The notes below the pieces were generated by a model that was not told the origin of the DNA, made no database searches, and was given only the letters and a program-made list of their open reading frames with translations. A stretch of DNA of 64,000 nucleotides from CAVYTF01 sp963708205 (lineage in GTDB: Bacteria; Bacteroidota; Bacteroidia; Chitinophagales; Chitinophagaceae), in the NCBI GenBank assembly GCA_963708205.1, contig OY970196.1, forward strand, positions 2,542,001 to 2,606,000, written 5' to 3'. A program made the translations under genes and the position numbers. Of the stretch, positions 51,646 through 60,885 are shown piece after piece; position 1 is the stretch's first letter, and the number at the start of each line of letters is the position of its first letter.

Positions 51646-52470
51646 ATGAAATTTGCATTAAGGATTTTTACAATAGTTCTTTTATTTTCTTCCTGTTCCT
51701 CAAAAATGGGTAAGATATTAAAAAGCAAAGACAAGGAATATAAATATAAAATGGCTGAACAGTTTTATGCAAATAAAAAGTATGCACAGGCGCAGGAAAT
51801 TTTCGATGATATATATCCTTATTTCAAAGGCACAGACAAGTTTGAAGACTTAAGTTATAAGTATGCATATTGTGCTTATTACCAAAAGGATTATGAGAAT
51901 GCAGAAAACCTTTTTAAGAATTATGTAGAAAGTTTTCCGTCATCTTCAAGAGCAGAAGAATGTGAATATATGCGCGCTTATTCAGTTTACAAGCAATCGC
52001 CAAAAGTAGAGCTTGATCAAACAAACACTTCAAAAGCAATGGCATTAATGCAGGCATTTATTAATACACATCCTGATTCTCCGCGTGATAAAGATGCAAC
52101 GGATATTATTGATCAATGTCATGATAAACTTGAATTGAAAGATTTAAAAAGCGCCCAATTATATTACAATCTTGGATTTTATAAAGCTGCTGCAATAAGT
52201 TACAGCACATTAATGGATGATTATCCTGAATCTGATAAAAGCGATGATTATAAGTTAGCTGAAATTCAAGCCTATTTTAAATATGCGCAGCAAAGCATTC
52301 CTGAAGTGCAATTGGAAAGATTTGAAAAAGTGGTAACGGAATGCACAGATTTTACAGATCGTTTTTCAACAAGTATTCATAAAAACGATGTTGAAAATTA
52401 TAAACAACTTTCTCTCAACGCAATAAACAAAATAAAAAATGAGCAAACTAAGGAAACAAACGGGCGCTAA
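51646..52470 (+). CDS. bamD: Outer membrane assembly lipoprotein BamD
   Basis: 274 residues from the ATG at 51646; a TTG 12 bases earlier is less likely. The lipobox LLFSSC puts the lipidated Cys at about 17. TPR-like helices follow: YKYKMAEQFYANKKYAQAQE, YAYCAYYQKDYENAENLFKN, FINTHPDSPRDKDATDII and YYNLGFYKAAAISYSTLMDD. BamD is the essential lipoprotein of the BAM complex inserting outer membrane proteins. It overlaps rpoZ by 32 bases and heads a six-gene unit. Confidence 0.93.
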   Translation: MKFALRIFTIVLLFSSCSSKMGKILKSKDKEYKYKMAEQFYANKKYAQAQEIFDDIYPYFKGTDKFEDLSYKYAYCAYYQKDYENAENLFKNYVESFPSSSRAEECEYMRAYSVYKQSPKVELDQTNTSKAMALMQAFINTHPDSPRDKDATDIIDQCHDKLELKDLKSAQLYYNLGFYKAAAISYSTLMDDYPESDKSDDYKLAEIQAYFKYAQQSIPEVQLERFEKVVTECTDFTDRFSTSIHKNDVENYKQLSLNAINKIKNEQTKETNGR

Positions 52471-52780
52471 CACAAGCAATGTGGTAGAGACAAAAAACCT
52501 GATTGAAGTAAAAGCAAAAACAGGAAATTTGTATGAGTCAATTGCCATCATTGCAAAGCGCGCAAATCAAATAAATATTTCAATGAAGGAAGAATTGCAC
52601 AACAAGCTTGAAGAATTTGCAAGTCACACAGATAGTTTGGAAGAAATTCATGAAAACAAAGAACAAATTGAAATTTCAAAGGCTTATGAAAAAATGCCAA
52701 ACGCTGCAATCCTTGCTACACAAGAGTTTATGGACAATAAAGTTTACTTCCGCAAAAACGAAGACGATCTTTTCAGATAA
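52439..52780 (+). CDS. rpoZ: RNA polymerase omega subunit (Rpb6-like)
   Basis: 113 residues. The Rpb6/omega core is visible in NLYESIAIIAKRANQINISM, KEELHNKLEEFASHTDSLEE and AYEKMPNAAILATQEFM. Omega helps assemble RNA polymerase around beta-prime. It begins inside bamD (32-base overlap, different frame), a tight arrangement. A terminator-like hairpin follows before coaBC, so part of the transcript may stop here. Confidence 0.88.
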   Translation: MSKLRKQTGANTSNVVETKNLIEVKAKTGNLYESIAIIAKRANQINISMKEELHNKLEEFASHTDSLEEIHENKEQIEISKAYEKMPNAAILATQEFMDNKVYFRKNEDDLFR

Positions 52781-52802
52781 TAATGTGGCTTAAAGAAATC
52801 TT

Positions 52803-52830
52803 AAACGGCAGTTTCATACTGTCGTTTTTT
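52803..52830 (+). terminator. Terminator-like hairpin between rpoZ and coaBC
   Basis: Ten-pair stem AAACGGCAGT/ACTGTCGTTT (one G-T pair), loop TTCAT, then a T run. It could cut or attenuate transcription into coaBC. Confidence 0.75.
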
Positions 52831-52855
52831 ATTACTTTACATCGGTATTTATAAT

Positions 52856-54052
52856 ATGCTTTCAGGAAAAAAAATATTAGTAGGAATAACTGGCAGCATT
52901 GCTGCTTATAAATCGTTATTCCTGATAAGAATTTTGGTGAAAGAAGGCGTGGAAGTAAAAGTAATAATGACACCTGCGGCAAAAGATTTTGTTTCGCCGT
53001 TGGTATTAACAACTTTCTCAAAAAATAAAGTGCTGATTGATTTGTTTGAAGAAGATATCTGGGCAAATCATGTAATGCTTGGAAGATGGGCAGATGCAAT
53101 GTTGATCGCACCATTGAGTTGTAACACACTTGCAAAGATGGCTGCGGGACAATGTGATAATTTATTACTTGCAACTTATTTATCTGCAAGTTGCCCGGTT
53201 ATTGTTGCGCCTGCAATGGATGAAGATATGTGGCATCATGCTGCAACAAAACAAAATTTGCAGTTATTAAAAAGTTTCGGTCATCATATTATTGATGTAG
53301 AAAATGGTGAACTTGCGAGTGGTTTGGTTGGTGAAGGAAGAATGGCAGAGCCGGAAAAAATTGTTGAATATCTTGAAAATTTTTTCAAGCAAAATAATTC
53401 TTTTAAAAATAAAAAAGTATTAATAACTGCAGGTCCAACGCAGGAAGCCATTGATCCTGTTCGTTATATTGCTAATCATTCTTCAGGCAAAATGGGCTTT
53501 GCTTTGGCCGAATCTTTTTATAAAAAAGGTGCAGATGTTGTTTTAATAAAAGGACAGACTTTTGAAAAAACATCTTTCAATAAAATAAAAGTTATCAATG
53601 TTATTACTGCTGAAGAAATGTTTGAAGCATGTATAAAAGAATTTCATACAAGTGATATTGCAGTGCTTGCAGCAGCAGTTGCAGATTATAAGCCTGTTGT
53701 AGTTTCAAATCAAAAAATAAAAAAATCTGATAGTGATGAATTGACTTTGCAATTAACCAGGACAAAAGATATTTTAAAAGAGCTTGGTAAAATAAAAAAA
53801 CAAGATCAATTACTTATTGGCTTTGCTTTGGAAACAGAAAATGAAAAACAAAATGCATTGCATAAGTTAAAAAATAAAAATGCAGATTTCATCGTACTTA
53901 ATTCTATGAACGATGCAAATGCAACATTTGGTCATGATACAAATAAAGTAACAATCTTTGGTAAAGATGGAAGTGAACATGCATCTTCTCTTCAATCAAA
54001 AAAAGAAATTGCAGATTTTATTTCAGAAATTATAAGTCAAGAAATTCTATGA
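52856..54052 (+). CDS. coaBC: Bifunctional phosphopantothenoylcysteine decarboxylase/synthase
   Basis: 398 residues. CoaC flavoprotein half: LVGITGSIAAYKSLFLIRIL, MTPAAKDFVSPLVL, ADAMLIAPLSCNTLAKMAAG and APAMDEDMWHHAATKQNL. CoaB half from about 185: VLITAGPTQEAIDPVRYIAN, NHSSGKMGFALAES, AAVADYKP and LIGFALETEN. It joins cysteine to phosphopantothenate and decarboxylates it, two steps of coenzyme A synthesis. The stop overlaps the porD start (ATGA). Confidence 0.96.
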   Translation: MLSGKKILVGITGSIAAYKSLFLIRILVKEGVEVKVIMTPAAKDFVSPLVLTTFSKNKVLIDLFEEDIWANHVMLGRWADAMLIAPLSCNTLAKMAAGQCDNLLLATYLSASCPVIVAPAMDEDMWHHAATKQNLQLLKSFGHHIIDVENGELASGLVGEGRMAEPEKIVEYLENFFKQNNSFKNKKVLITAGPTQEAIDPVRYIANHSSGKMGFALAESFYKKGADVVLIKGQTFEKTSFNKIKVINVITAEEMFEACIKEFHTSDIAVLAAAVADYKPVVVSNQKIKKSDSDELTLQLTRTKDILKELGKIKKQDQLLIGFALETENEKQNALHKLKNKNADFIVLNSMNDANATFGHDTNKVTIFGKDGSEHASSLQSKKEIADFISEIISQEIL

Positions 54053-54972
54053 TTAAATATTTTTTCATTCTAATATTTTGTATTGCCATTTTAGCTGAGG
54101 CATGCGCCGGGCAAGAGATACAGGCAAAGGTTACTGTTGTTGCTCAACAAATTGGAACCAATGTTGACAGAACAATTTTCAACACGTTGCAAACACAATT
54201 GACCAACTTGATAAACAATCGCAAATGGACAAGCGAAACGTACCAGCCGCAGGAAAAAATTCAATGTAATTTTTTATTAAATGTAACAAGTGTTGTCGCC
54301 GATAATGAATATAAAGCAACGCTTACGGTACAAGCTGCGCGCCCCGTTTATAATTCTATTTATCAATCTGCGTTAATAAATTACCAGGATCCTGAAGTTA
54401 CTTTTAGTTATACTGCTTACCAACCTATTGATTTCAATGAAAATAATGTGCAGGGAACTGATCCTTTAATGGCCAATCTTTCTGCAACAATTGCTTATTA
54501 TGTTTATATGATTCTCGGATTTGAGCATGATTCTTTTGCACCAAAAGGTGGCGACGCATATTTTCAACAGGCAGAAAATATTGTTACAAATGCGCCCGAT
54601 CAAAAAGATATTTCAGGATGGAAATCTTTTGATGGTTTGCGAAACCGTTATTGGCTTGCAGAAAATATGACTAATGCTAAGTATAATGTTTTGCATGATG
54701 TGTTATATAAATATTATCGCTCCGGACTCGACAGTATGTACGATGAACAAAATACTGCACAACAAAATGTGCTGGAAGCATTGTCAACATTGGTAGATTT
54801 TAATCATGAGAATGCAAACACAATGGCTTTGCAATTTTTTATCCAGGGAAAATCGGATGAATTGATTGGTGTATTCCAGCCGGCTTCACCAATGCTAAAA
54901 ACAAGAGCGCTTCAATTTCTTACGCAGCTCGATGTTTCAAACATTACTAAATATCAAAGCGCCTTACATTGA
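54049..54972 (+). CDS. porD: DUF4835 / PorD-family T9SS protein
   Basis: 307 residues with signal peptide MIKYFFILIFCIAILAEACA. Family features: QEIQAKVTVVAQQIGTNVDR, FNTLQTQLTNLINNRKWTSE, FSYTAYQPIDFNENNVQGTD, NLSATIAYYVYMILGFEHDS and SGWKSFDGLRNRYWLAENM. DUF4835 members are annotated as the type IX secretion protein PorD; its molecular role is poorly defined. This agrees with the T9SS-tailed peptidase in the window. It overlaps coaBC by 4 bases and the next gene by 1. Confidence 0.85.
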   Translation: MIKYFFILIFCIAILAEACAGQEIQAKVTVVAQQIGTNVDRTIFNTLQTQLTNLINNRKWTSETYQPQEKIQCNFLLNVTSVVADNEYKATLTVQAARPVYNSIYQSALINYQDPEVTFSYTAYQPIDFNENNVQGTDPLMANLSATIAYYVYMILGFEHDSFAPKGGDAYFQQAENIVTNAPDQKDISGWKSFDGLRNRYWLAENMTNAKYNVLHDVLYKYYRSGLDSMYDEQNTAQQNVLEALSTLVDFNHENANTMALQFFIQGKSDELIGVFQPASPMLKTRALQFLTQLDVSNITKYQSALH

Positions 54973-55445
54973 TGCGTAATTTTTTATCAATATTTTTTAT
55001 CAGCTTATTTTTCTTTTCATGTTTAGGTAAAGACAAAATTCCAAAAGAAATATTACCGATTGATAAAATGAAAAATGTAATATGGGATTTAGTAAAAGCA
55101 GGCGAGCTTGCTGCTTATGACACAACCATAAAAAAAAATATTTCTTTGAAAGACAGCGCAGAAATTTTTTTTAATAGAGTTTTCACATTGCATCATATCA
55201 ATAAAAATATTTTTTACTCAAGCTATAATTTTTATCTTCAAAATCCGCAGTGGGGAAGCGTTTTAATGGATTCTGTTGATCAGGTTGCAAACCGCGAACG
55301 CGTTCTTCAATATATGCATCCGCCAAAAATTCCACAAAAAGTAAATCAACAATTCAACAAAATATTTCTTCAAAATATGAGAAGAAATGCATTAAAAAAA
55401 AATATTCCAAAAGCTGATTCTACCTTAAAAAAAATTCAATATTGA
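54972..55445 (+). CDS. DUF4296 lipoprotein
   Basis: 157 residues from the ATG at 54972, overlapping the porD stop as TGATG. The lipobox FFFSC gives a lipidated Cys at about 17. The family core has IPKEILPIDKMKNVIWDLVK, FFNRVFTLHHINKNIFYSSY and NFYLQNPQWGSVLMDSVDQV. Function unknown; Bacteroidota-specific. The tail is Lys-rich. Coupled on both sides by one-base overlaps. Confidence 0.85.
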   Translation: MRNFLSIFFISLFFFSCLGKDKIPKEILPIDKMKNVIWDLVKAGELAAYDTTIKKNISLKDSAEIFFNRVFTLHHINKNIFYSSYNFYLQNPQWGSVLMDSVDQVANRERVLQYMHPPKIPQKVNQQFNKIFLQNMRRNALKKNIPKADSTLKKIQY

Positions 55446-56140
55446 TGAACAAAGTTTTTGATAATGCTGAAAATGCGATGCATGATATTGCACATGGATG
55501 CACGATAATGCTTGGTGGTTTTGGCTTATGTGGCATTCCTGAAAATTGCATCAATGCATTGGTAAAAAAAAATGTAAAGAACTTAACTTGTATATCAAAT
55601 AATGCAGGTGTTGATGGTTTTGGTTTGGGAATGCTTTTAGAAACGCGCCAGATAAAAAAAATGATCAGCAGTTATGTTGGTGAAAATGCAGAGTTTGAAA
55701 GACAATTACTTTCCGGTGAACTTGAAGTTGATCTGGTGCCGCAAGGCACGTTGGCAACAAGAATTCAAATGGCAGGTATGGGTATTCCTGCTTTTTATAC
55801 GCCTGCCGGTTATGGAACTGAAATTGCGCAAGGCAAAGAAGTGCGTGTGTTTAATAATAAAAATTATTTGATGGAACTTGCGCTGCACGCGGATTTTGCT
55901 TTGGTGAAAGCATGGAAAGGTGATGCGCTTGGTAATTTGGTTTTTAGAAAAACAACGCGCAATTTTTCTACTTCAATGGCAAAGGCTGGTAATATAACAA
56001 TTGCAGAAGTGGAACATCTTGTGCAACCCGGTGAAATAGATCCAGATGATGTGCATGTTGCAGGCGTTTATGTCCACAGAATTTTTGAAGGAAAGAATTA
56101 TGAAAAAAGAATTGAGCGTAGAACAGTTCGAATGAAATGA
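55445..56140 (+). CDS. scoA: 3-oxoacid CoA-transferase subunit A
   Basis: 231 residues from the ATG at 55445, in TGATG overlap with the DUF4296 stop. CoA-transferase family I alpha subunit: IMLGGFGLCGIPENCINALV, SNNAGVDGFGLGMLLETRQI, SYVGENAEFERQLLSGELEV, ELVPQGTLATR-like LVPQGTLATRIQMAG and AFYTPAGYGTEIA. It transfers CoA from succinyl-CoA to acetoacetate together with subunit B, which normally follows directly but is absent here. The next gene is on the opposite strand, so subunit B must be elsewhere. Confidence 0.93.
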   Translation: MNKVFDNAENAMHDIAHGCTIMLGGFGLCGIPENCINALVKKNVKNLTCISNNAGVDGFGLGMLLETRQIKKMISSYVGENAEFERQLLSGELEVDLVPQGTLATRIQMAGMGIPAFYTPAGYGTEIAQGKEVRVFNNKNYLMELALHADFALVKAWKGDALGNLVFRKTTRNFSTSMAKAGNITIAEVEHLVQPGEIDPDDVHVAGVYVHRIFEGKNYEKRIERRTVRMK

Positions 56141-56150
56141 TCAAGCAGTC

Positions 56151-56585
56151 TTAAATTTTATTTTTATCTTCCAAGATCTGTAAGGTTTTTGTATCTTTTT
56201 TTCCAACGAAAAATTTTTGGAGTATCAAATCAAAAATTGGGTTTGAATTGGGCAAAGAAGAAAATAAAGTCATGGAAGATTTTAATTTCAGATCATCAGG
56301 TCTTCCAAAAATTGCATGCGCATTATTACTTTCAAGCTTAAGTAATTCATTGCAAATCTCAATCAATCTTTTTCCTAAAATTGGATGTTGCGAATATTCA
56401 ATTGCTTCATGAATGTTTTTGATAGCATAATATTTTGACGTTTCACTAAAACCTAAACCATCAATCTGCGGAAAAATATACCACATCCAATGGCTTTGTT
56501 TTTTGCCGTTTTTTATTTCTGATAATGCTGCGAAATAATTTCTTTCCTGCGCATCGACAAATTGCTGAAGATTATTTTGTTTCAT
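56151..56585 (-). CDS. DUF1810 protein
   Basis: 144 residues from the ATG at 56585 (MKQNNLQQFVDAQERNYFAA), the normal DUF1810 start and length; a longer frame adds 18 Lys-rich residues. Signature SHWMWYIFPQIDGLGFSETS, YYAIKNIHEAIEYSQHPILG and AIFGRPDDLKLKSSMTLF. A cytoplasmic family whose calpastatin-like label is not functional evidence; role unknown. Convergent with scoA across 10 bases. Confidence 0.9.
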   Translation of the reverse strand: MKQNNLQQFVDAQERNYFAALSEIKNGKKQSHWMWYIFPQIDGLGFSETSKYYAIKNIHEAIEYSQHPILGKRLIEICNELLKLESNNAHAIFGRPDDLKLKSSMTLFSSLPNSNPIFDLILQKFFVGKKDTKTLQILEDKNKI

Positions 56586-56674
56586 AAACTTCTTTTCATC
56601 AAAATTAATTGATGAGATATTTTTTTCTTTTTTTTTCAATAACGAATTTTAAACAGTAATAAAATTTAGTTTGA

Positions 56675-56682
56675 TAATTTTG
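56675..56682 (+). promoter_or_regulatory. Candidate -7 promoter box before the asparaginase gene
   Basis: TAATTTTG fits TAnnTTTG, 14 bases before the ATG. Confidence 0.35.
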
Positions 56683-56696
56683 AATGAATTTGTACA

Positions 56697-57644
56697 ATGG
56701 AAAATTTTACGATTGCAATTCACGGTGGCGCAGGAACTATTTTGAAAGAAGATATGACAGCCGATCTCGAAGCCGCTTATATGAAAGGCCTGAAAGACGC
56801 ACTGGATGCGGGTTTTGCTGTGCTTGAAGAAGATGGGTCATCTATAAATGCTGTAAAAGCAGCACTTGTTATTTTAGAAGATAACATGCTTTTTAATGCT
56901 GGTCGGGGTGCAGTTTTCACAAAAAAAGGAGTACAGGAAATGGACGCAGCCATCATGGATGGAAGCACTTTAAATGCTGGCGCAGTAAGTGGTGTAAGAA
57001 ATGTGCGTAATCCGATTGAACTTGCAACTGAAGTAATGCGAAACAGTAATCATATTTTTTTAAGCGGAAAAGGAGCAAATGATTTTGCAATAAAACAGGG
57101 AATAAAGTTAGAGCCGGATGAATATTTTTTCTCGCAATTTCGATATGATCAATGGAAAGAAATTCGTGACAGTGATAATTATTTTCTTGACCACACGCAC
57201 CAGCGTTTGGAAGAAATGATGAAGGATAAAAAGTTTGGAACTGTTGGAGCTGTTGCCTGTGATAAAAGCGGAAACATAGCTGCAGCAACATCTACAGGTG
57301 GAATGACTAATAAAAAATATGGCAGAATTGGCGACAGTCCTATGATTGGTTGTGGCACTTATGCAAACAATAATACCTGTGCAATAAGTTGTACCGGGCA
57401 TGGAGAAATGTTTATTCGCACTGTTGCAGCTTATGATGTAAGTTGTTTAATGGAATATAAAAATTACTCTTTGGAGGAAGCGATGAATATAGTTGTGCAT
57501 GATAAATTAATAAAGATTGGTGGCGAAGGTGGAATGATCGGTGTTGACGCCAAAGGCAACGCTGCTATGATTTTCAACAGTGCGGGCATGTATCGCGCAG
57601 CAAAGAACAATTCCGATTTATACGAAATTGCAATTTATAAATAA
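56697..57644 (+). CDS. iaaA: Isoaspartyl peptidase / L-asparaginase (Ntn hydrolase)
   Basis: 315 residues. The N-terminal AIHGGAGTILKEDM and LFNAGRGAVFTKKGVQEMDA are typical. Autocleavage should occur before Thr182 in KFGTVGAVACDKSGNIAAAT, which becomes the nucleophile, and GGMTNKKYGRIGDSPMIGCG follows. It hydrolyses beta-aspartyl dipeptides and asparagine. No signal peptide, so probably cytoplasmic. Monocistronic, with its own promoter-like box. Confidence 0.93.
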   Translation: MENFTIAIHGGAGTILKEDMTADLEAAYMKGLKDALDAGFAVLEEDGSSINAVKAALVILEDNMLFNAGRGAVFTKKGVQEMDAAIMDGSTLNAGAVSGVRNVRNPIELATEVMRNSNHIFLSGKGANDFAIKQGIKLEPDEYFFSQFRYDQWKEIRDSDNYFLDHTHQRLEEMMKDKKFGTVGAVACDKSGNIAAATSTGGMTNKKYGRIGDSPMIGCGTYANNNTCAISCTGHGEMFIRTVAAYDVSCLMEYKNYSLEEAMNIVVHDKLIKIGGEGGMIGVDAKGNAAMIFNSAGMYRAAKNNSDLYEIAIYK

Positions 57645-57686
57645 GCATTTATAATTAATAAAATCCCGTGTTTCTTAAAGATAATT

Positions 57687-57705
57687 TTGTGTATCAATTA
57701 CACAA
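57687..57705. promoter_or_regulatory. Perfect operator-like dyad upstream of malQ
   Basis: TTGTGTA-TCAAT-TACACAA, 7-bp arms with a 5-base spacer. It overlaps a TAATTTTG -7-like box at 57682-57689 and lies 62 bases before the malQ start. The overlap suits a repressor site. Confidence 0.5.
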
Positions 57706-57767
57706 TATTTATTTTCGCTGCCTACAAAACAATAGAATTTTTTTAGATTACTTCAATAAAATTCAAC

Positions 57768-60700
57768 TTGGCAACCAGAAAAGATAAAATAGAGAACCCA
57801 ATTATAGATAGTCCATTAATTATAAAGAGAGCCTCAAATGCTGATAATGGCAATGCTGCTGATTTTAATAAACAAACTAAAGCAATGGAAAAAGATATAG
57901 CAGCTATTGAAAAGATAATGCATGCTTCGGAAATTTTGGCCAAAAAATCAGGACAGCAAAAAAAAGCCAAGCCAAATAAAAAAGAAACATCTTCAAAAAA
58001 AATTGTTGCCAAAAAATCTGGTCAAAAAAAAGAAGTAAAAAGTAAAGACAATCCATCAAAAAAAAGCAAAACTAAAACCGAGCAGCAACTAAAATCTGAT
58101 AAAGAAACTGTAGTAAAAAAAGTAGCATCTCAAAAGATTTTAATGCCTGGAAATATTCAGAAGAAATCAGCAGAACTCACGCTGAGCTTGCGTTTTCACA
58201 CAGAACCAGGTCAATCATTATTTATAACAGGAAGCCATCCTTTGTTCGGAAATAATATTATTGAAGATGCATTGCCAATGCAATATGTTGATAATTCAAA
58301 CTGGAAAGCAGAGATAAGTTTTAAAAATATTGCACTGCCTGAAGAAAAAATTATTTACAATTATATTTTAAAAAATGCTGACGATTCAATAAGTTATGAT
58401 TGGGGAAATGATAAAATTATTGACTTTAAAAGTATTGATAAAACATTCATCATAGATTCATGGAATCATGCAGGTTATTTTGAAAATGTATTTTATACAG
58501 AGCCTTTTAAAAATGTTTTAATAAGATCAACAAATAATTTTTCGCAAAGCATTTTTGAAAAAAATTTCACTCATTTATTTAAAGTAAAAGCGCCTTTACT
58601 GCAAAAAAATCAGGTTGTGTGTTTGCTTGGGAACGATAAAATTTTTGGTGAATGGAATCCCGCAAATGCAGTGTTGATGGGCAAAGTAGCGGATGAAGAT
58701 TATTTTACATTAAAAGTTGATCTTTCAAAAGTTACTTATCCTTTTGTTTATAAATATGGCATTTATAATGTTGAAACAAAAAATTTTGAGGGCTTCGAAA
58801 ACAGAGATAACCGTGTTTTAAATAATATTTCTAAAGAAGTAAACCAGGTAATTGTGAATGACGGTTTTGCAGTTTTTCCCAACAACACATGGAAAGGCGC
58901 AGGAGTTGCCATTCCTGTTTTCAGTTTAAAAAGCAACCAAAGTTTTGGAGTTGGGGAATTCGATGATCTCAAACTTTTTGTGGACTGGGCAAACAGAACA
59001 GGTTTGAAATTAATACAAATACTTCCGGTAAACGATACAACTGCAACCCATACCTGGCTTGATTCTTATCCATACGCTGCAATTTCTGCGTTTGCATTGC
59101 ATCCGATGTTTTTGCATTTAAATGATATAGTTGAACAAGAAAATAAATCTATTTTAAAAGAAATAATTGAAGAAGGGAAAAAATTAAATGCGCTTGATAA
59201 AGTTGATTACGAAAAGGTAAATACTGCAAAATGGAATTTTATAAAACGTATTTATCCTTCACAAAAAGAAAAAATTTTTTCATCAATATCATTTAAAACT
59301 TTTTTCGAGGAAAATGAACATTGGCTTAAACCGTACGCTGCATTTTGTTTTTTAAGAGATAAATATAATACTGCAGATTTCAATTTTTGGCGAAATTATA
59401 AAACATATAATCAAACTGAAATTTATAATCTATTAAATGCAGAAGCCAATAAGGACGCGGTTTCCATTCATTATTTTGTGCAATATCATTTGCATTTGCA
59501 ATTGAAAGAAGCAACTGCTTATGCGCATGAAAATAATATTGTTATTAAAGGCGATATTCCAATTGGCATTTATAGATACGGTGTTGATGCATGGCAACAA
59601 CAAGAGTTATTTCACATGGATGAACAGGCCGGCGCGCCACCGGACGACTTTGCAGTAACGGGACAGAATTGGGGTTTCCCAACTTATAACTGGAGTAAAA
59701 TGCGTGAAGATGGTTTTGCATGGTGGAAGCAAAGGTTTCAACAAATGAGTTATTATTTTGATGCCTTTCGTATTGACCATATTCTTGGGTTTTTCAGAAT
59801 TTGGAGTATTCCTATATCTGCAACGCAGGGAATTATGGGTCACTTCAATCCCGCGATACCAGTGCATATCAGCGAATTTCATCAAAGAAATATTTGGTTC
59901 GATCATGGGCGTTATTGCAATCCTTACATCACCGAAAATAGTTTAAATGAGTTGTTTGGAAAAAGAAAAGATGAGGTGAAAAGAATTTTTTTTGAAGATA
60001 ATAACGGACAATATTTTTTTAAAAATGATTTCAACACACAGCAAAAGATTGAAGATTATTTTGAAAATCTTCGTGATGAAAATCAACGCGATTTTAAAAC
60101 AGCATTGCTTGATTTATTATCCAATGTTATTTTGTTTGAAGCAGAAAATACAAATGGACAATATTTTCATTTTCGCTTTGCGATGAATGGAACAACTTCT
60201 TTCAAACAGCTGGAATACATTACGCAACAGCAATTGCAAGATTTGTATATAGATTATTTTTTTAGAAGGCAGGATAATTTTTGGCAAAAAGAAGCAATGC
60301 AAAAATTGCCTGCATTAAAACGCGTAACCAACATGCTTGTTTGCGGAGAAGACCTTGGGTTGGTTCCCGCTTGCGTCCCAGAAGTAATGAAGCAATTAGG
60401 CATATTAAGTTTAGAAATTCAAAGAATGCCAAAGGATGCATCAAAGGAATTTTTTCATCCCGCAGATGCGCCTTATCTCAGCGTTGTTACGCCTTCAACG
60501 CATGATATGAGCACCATTCGTGCATGGTGGGAAGAAGATCGAATAAAGACACAGCGATTTTATAATAATGAACTTGGTCAATTGGGTGATGCACCTTATT
60601 TCTGTGAAGACTGGATAAACAAATTGATCGTTGTGCAACATTTATTTTCTCCTGCAATGTGGAGCATTTTTCAACTGCAGGATATTTTAGGAATAAATAA

Positions 60701-60860
60701 AAATATAAGAAGATTAATACCGCATGAAGAAAGAATAAATCTTCCATCAAATCCAAAAAATTATTGGCAATATCGGATGCATTTATTTTTAGAGGATCTG
60801 ATTAATGAAAATAATTTTAATGATGAGTTGAAAGAAATTATTGAAGCAAGTGGTAGATAA
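57768..60860 (+). CDS. malQ: 4-alpha-glucanotransferase (GH77) with two CBM20 and a lysine-rich N-terminus
   Basis: 1030 residues. The start is probably the TTG at 57768; a stop lies 24 bases upstream in frame and the first ATG is at codon 40. Residues about 50-125 are a Lys/Ser-rich tail (AKKSGQQKKAKPNKKETSSK). Two starch-binding CBM20 domains follow (about 130-240 and 260-370, with FITGSHPLFGNNI and LLGNDKIFGEWNPANAVLMG). The GH77 barrel starts near 385 (SFGVGEFDDLKLFVDWANRT). The nucleophile is in DAFRIDHILGFFRIW, the acid/base Glu in VCGEDLGLVP and the third acid in STHDMSTIRAWWE. It moves glucan segments in maltose and glycogen metabolism. The tail is unusual. Confidence 0.93.
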   Translation: MATRKDKIENPIIDSPLIIKRASNADNGNAADFNKQTKAMEKDIAAIEKIMHASEILAKKSGQQKKAKPNKKETSSKKIVAKKSGQKKEVKSKDNPSKKSKTKTEQQLKSDKETVVKKVASQKILMPGNIQKKSAELTLSLRFHTEPGQSLFITGSHPLFGNNIIEDALPMQYVDNSNWKAEISFKNIALPEEKIIYNYILKNADDSISYDWGNDKIIDFKSIDKTFIIDSWNHAGYFENVFYTEPFKNVLIRSTNNFSQSIFEKNFTHLFKVKAPLLQKNQVVCLLGNDKIFGEWNPANAVLMGKVADEDYFTLKVDLSKVTYPFVYKYGIYNVETKNFEGFENRDNRVLNNISKEVNQVIVNDGFAVFPNNTWKGAGVAIPVFSLKSNQSFGVGEFDDLKLFVDWANRTGLKLIQILPVNDTTATHTWLDSYPYAAISAFALHPMFLHLNDIVEQENKSILKEIIEEGKKLNALDKVDYEKVNTAKWNFIKRIYPSQKEKIFSSISFKTFFEENEHWLKPYAAFCFLRDKYNTADFNFWRNYKTYNQTEIYNLLNAEANKDAVSIHYFVQYHLHLQLKEATAYAHENNIVIKGDIPIGIYRYGVDAWQQQELFHMDEQAGAPPDDFAVTGQNWGFPTYNWSKMREDGFAWWKQRFQQMSYYFDAFRIDHILGFFRIWSIPISATQGIMGHFNPAIPVHISEFHQRNIWFDHGRYCNPYITENSLNELFGKRKDEVKRIFFEDNNGQYFFKNDFNTQQKIEDYFENLRDENQRDFKTALLDLLSNVILFEAENTNGQYFHFRFAMNGTTSFKQLEYITQQQLQDLYIDYFFRRQDNFWQKEAMQKLPALKRVTNMLVCGEDLGLVPACVPEVMKQLGILSLEIQRMPKDASKEFFHPADAPYLSVVTPSTHDMSTIRAWWEEDRIKTQRFYNNELGQLGDAPYFCEDWINKLIVVQHLFSPAMWSIFQLQDILGINKNIRRLIPHEERINLPSNPKNYWQYRMHLFLEDLINENNFNDELKEIIEASGR

Positions 60861-60885
60861 TAATAATCAGAAGCACACTAATTTT

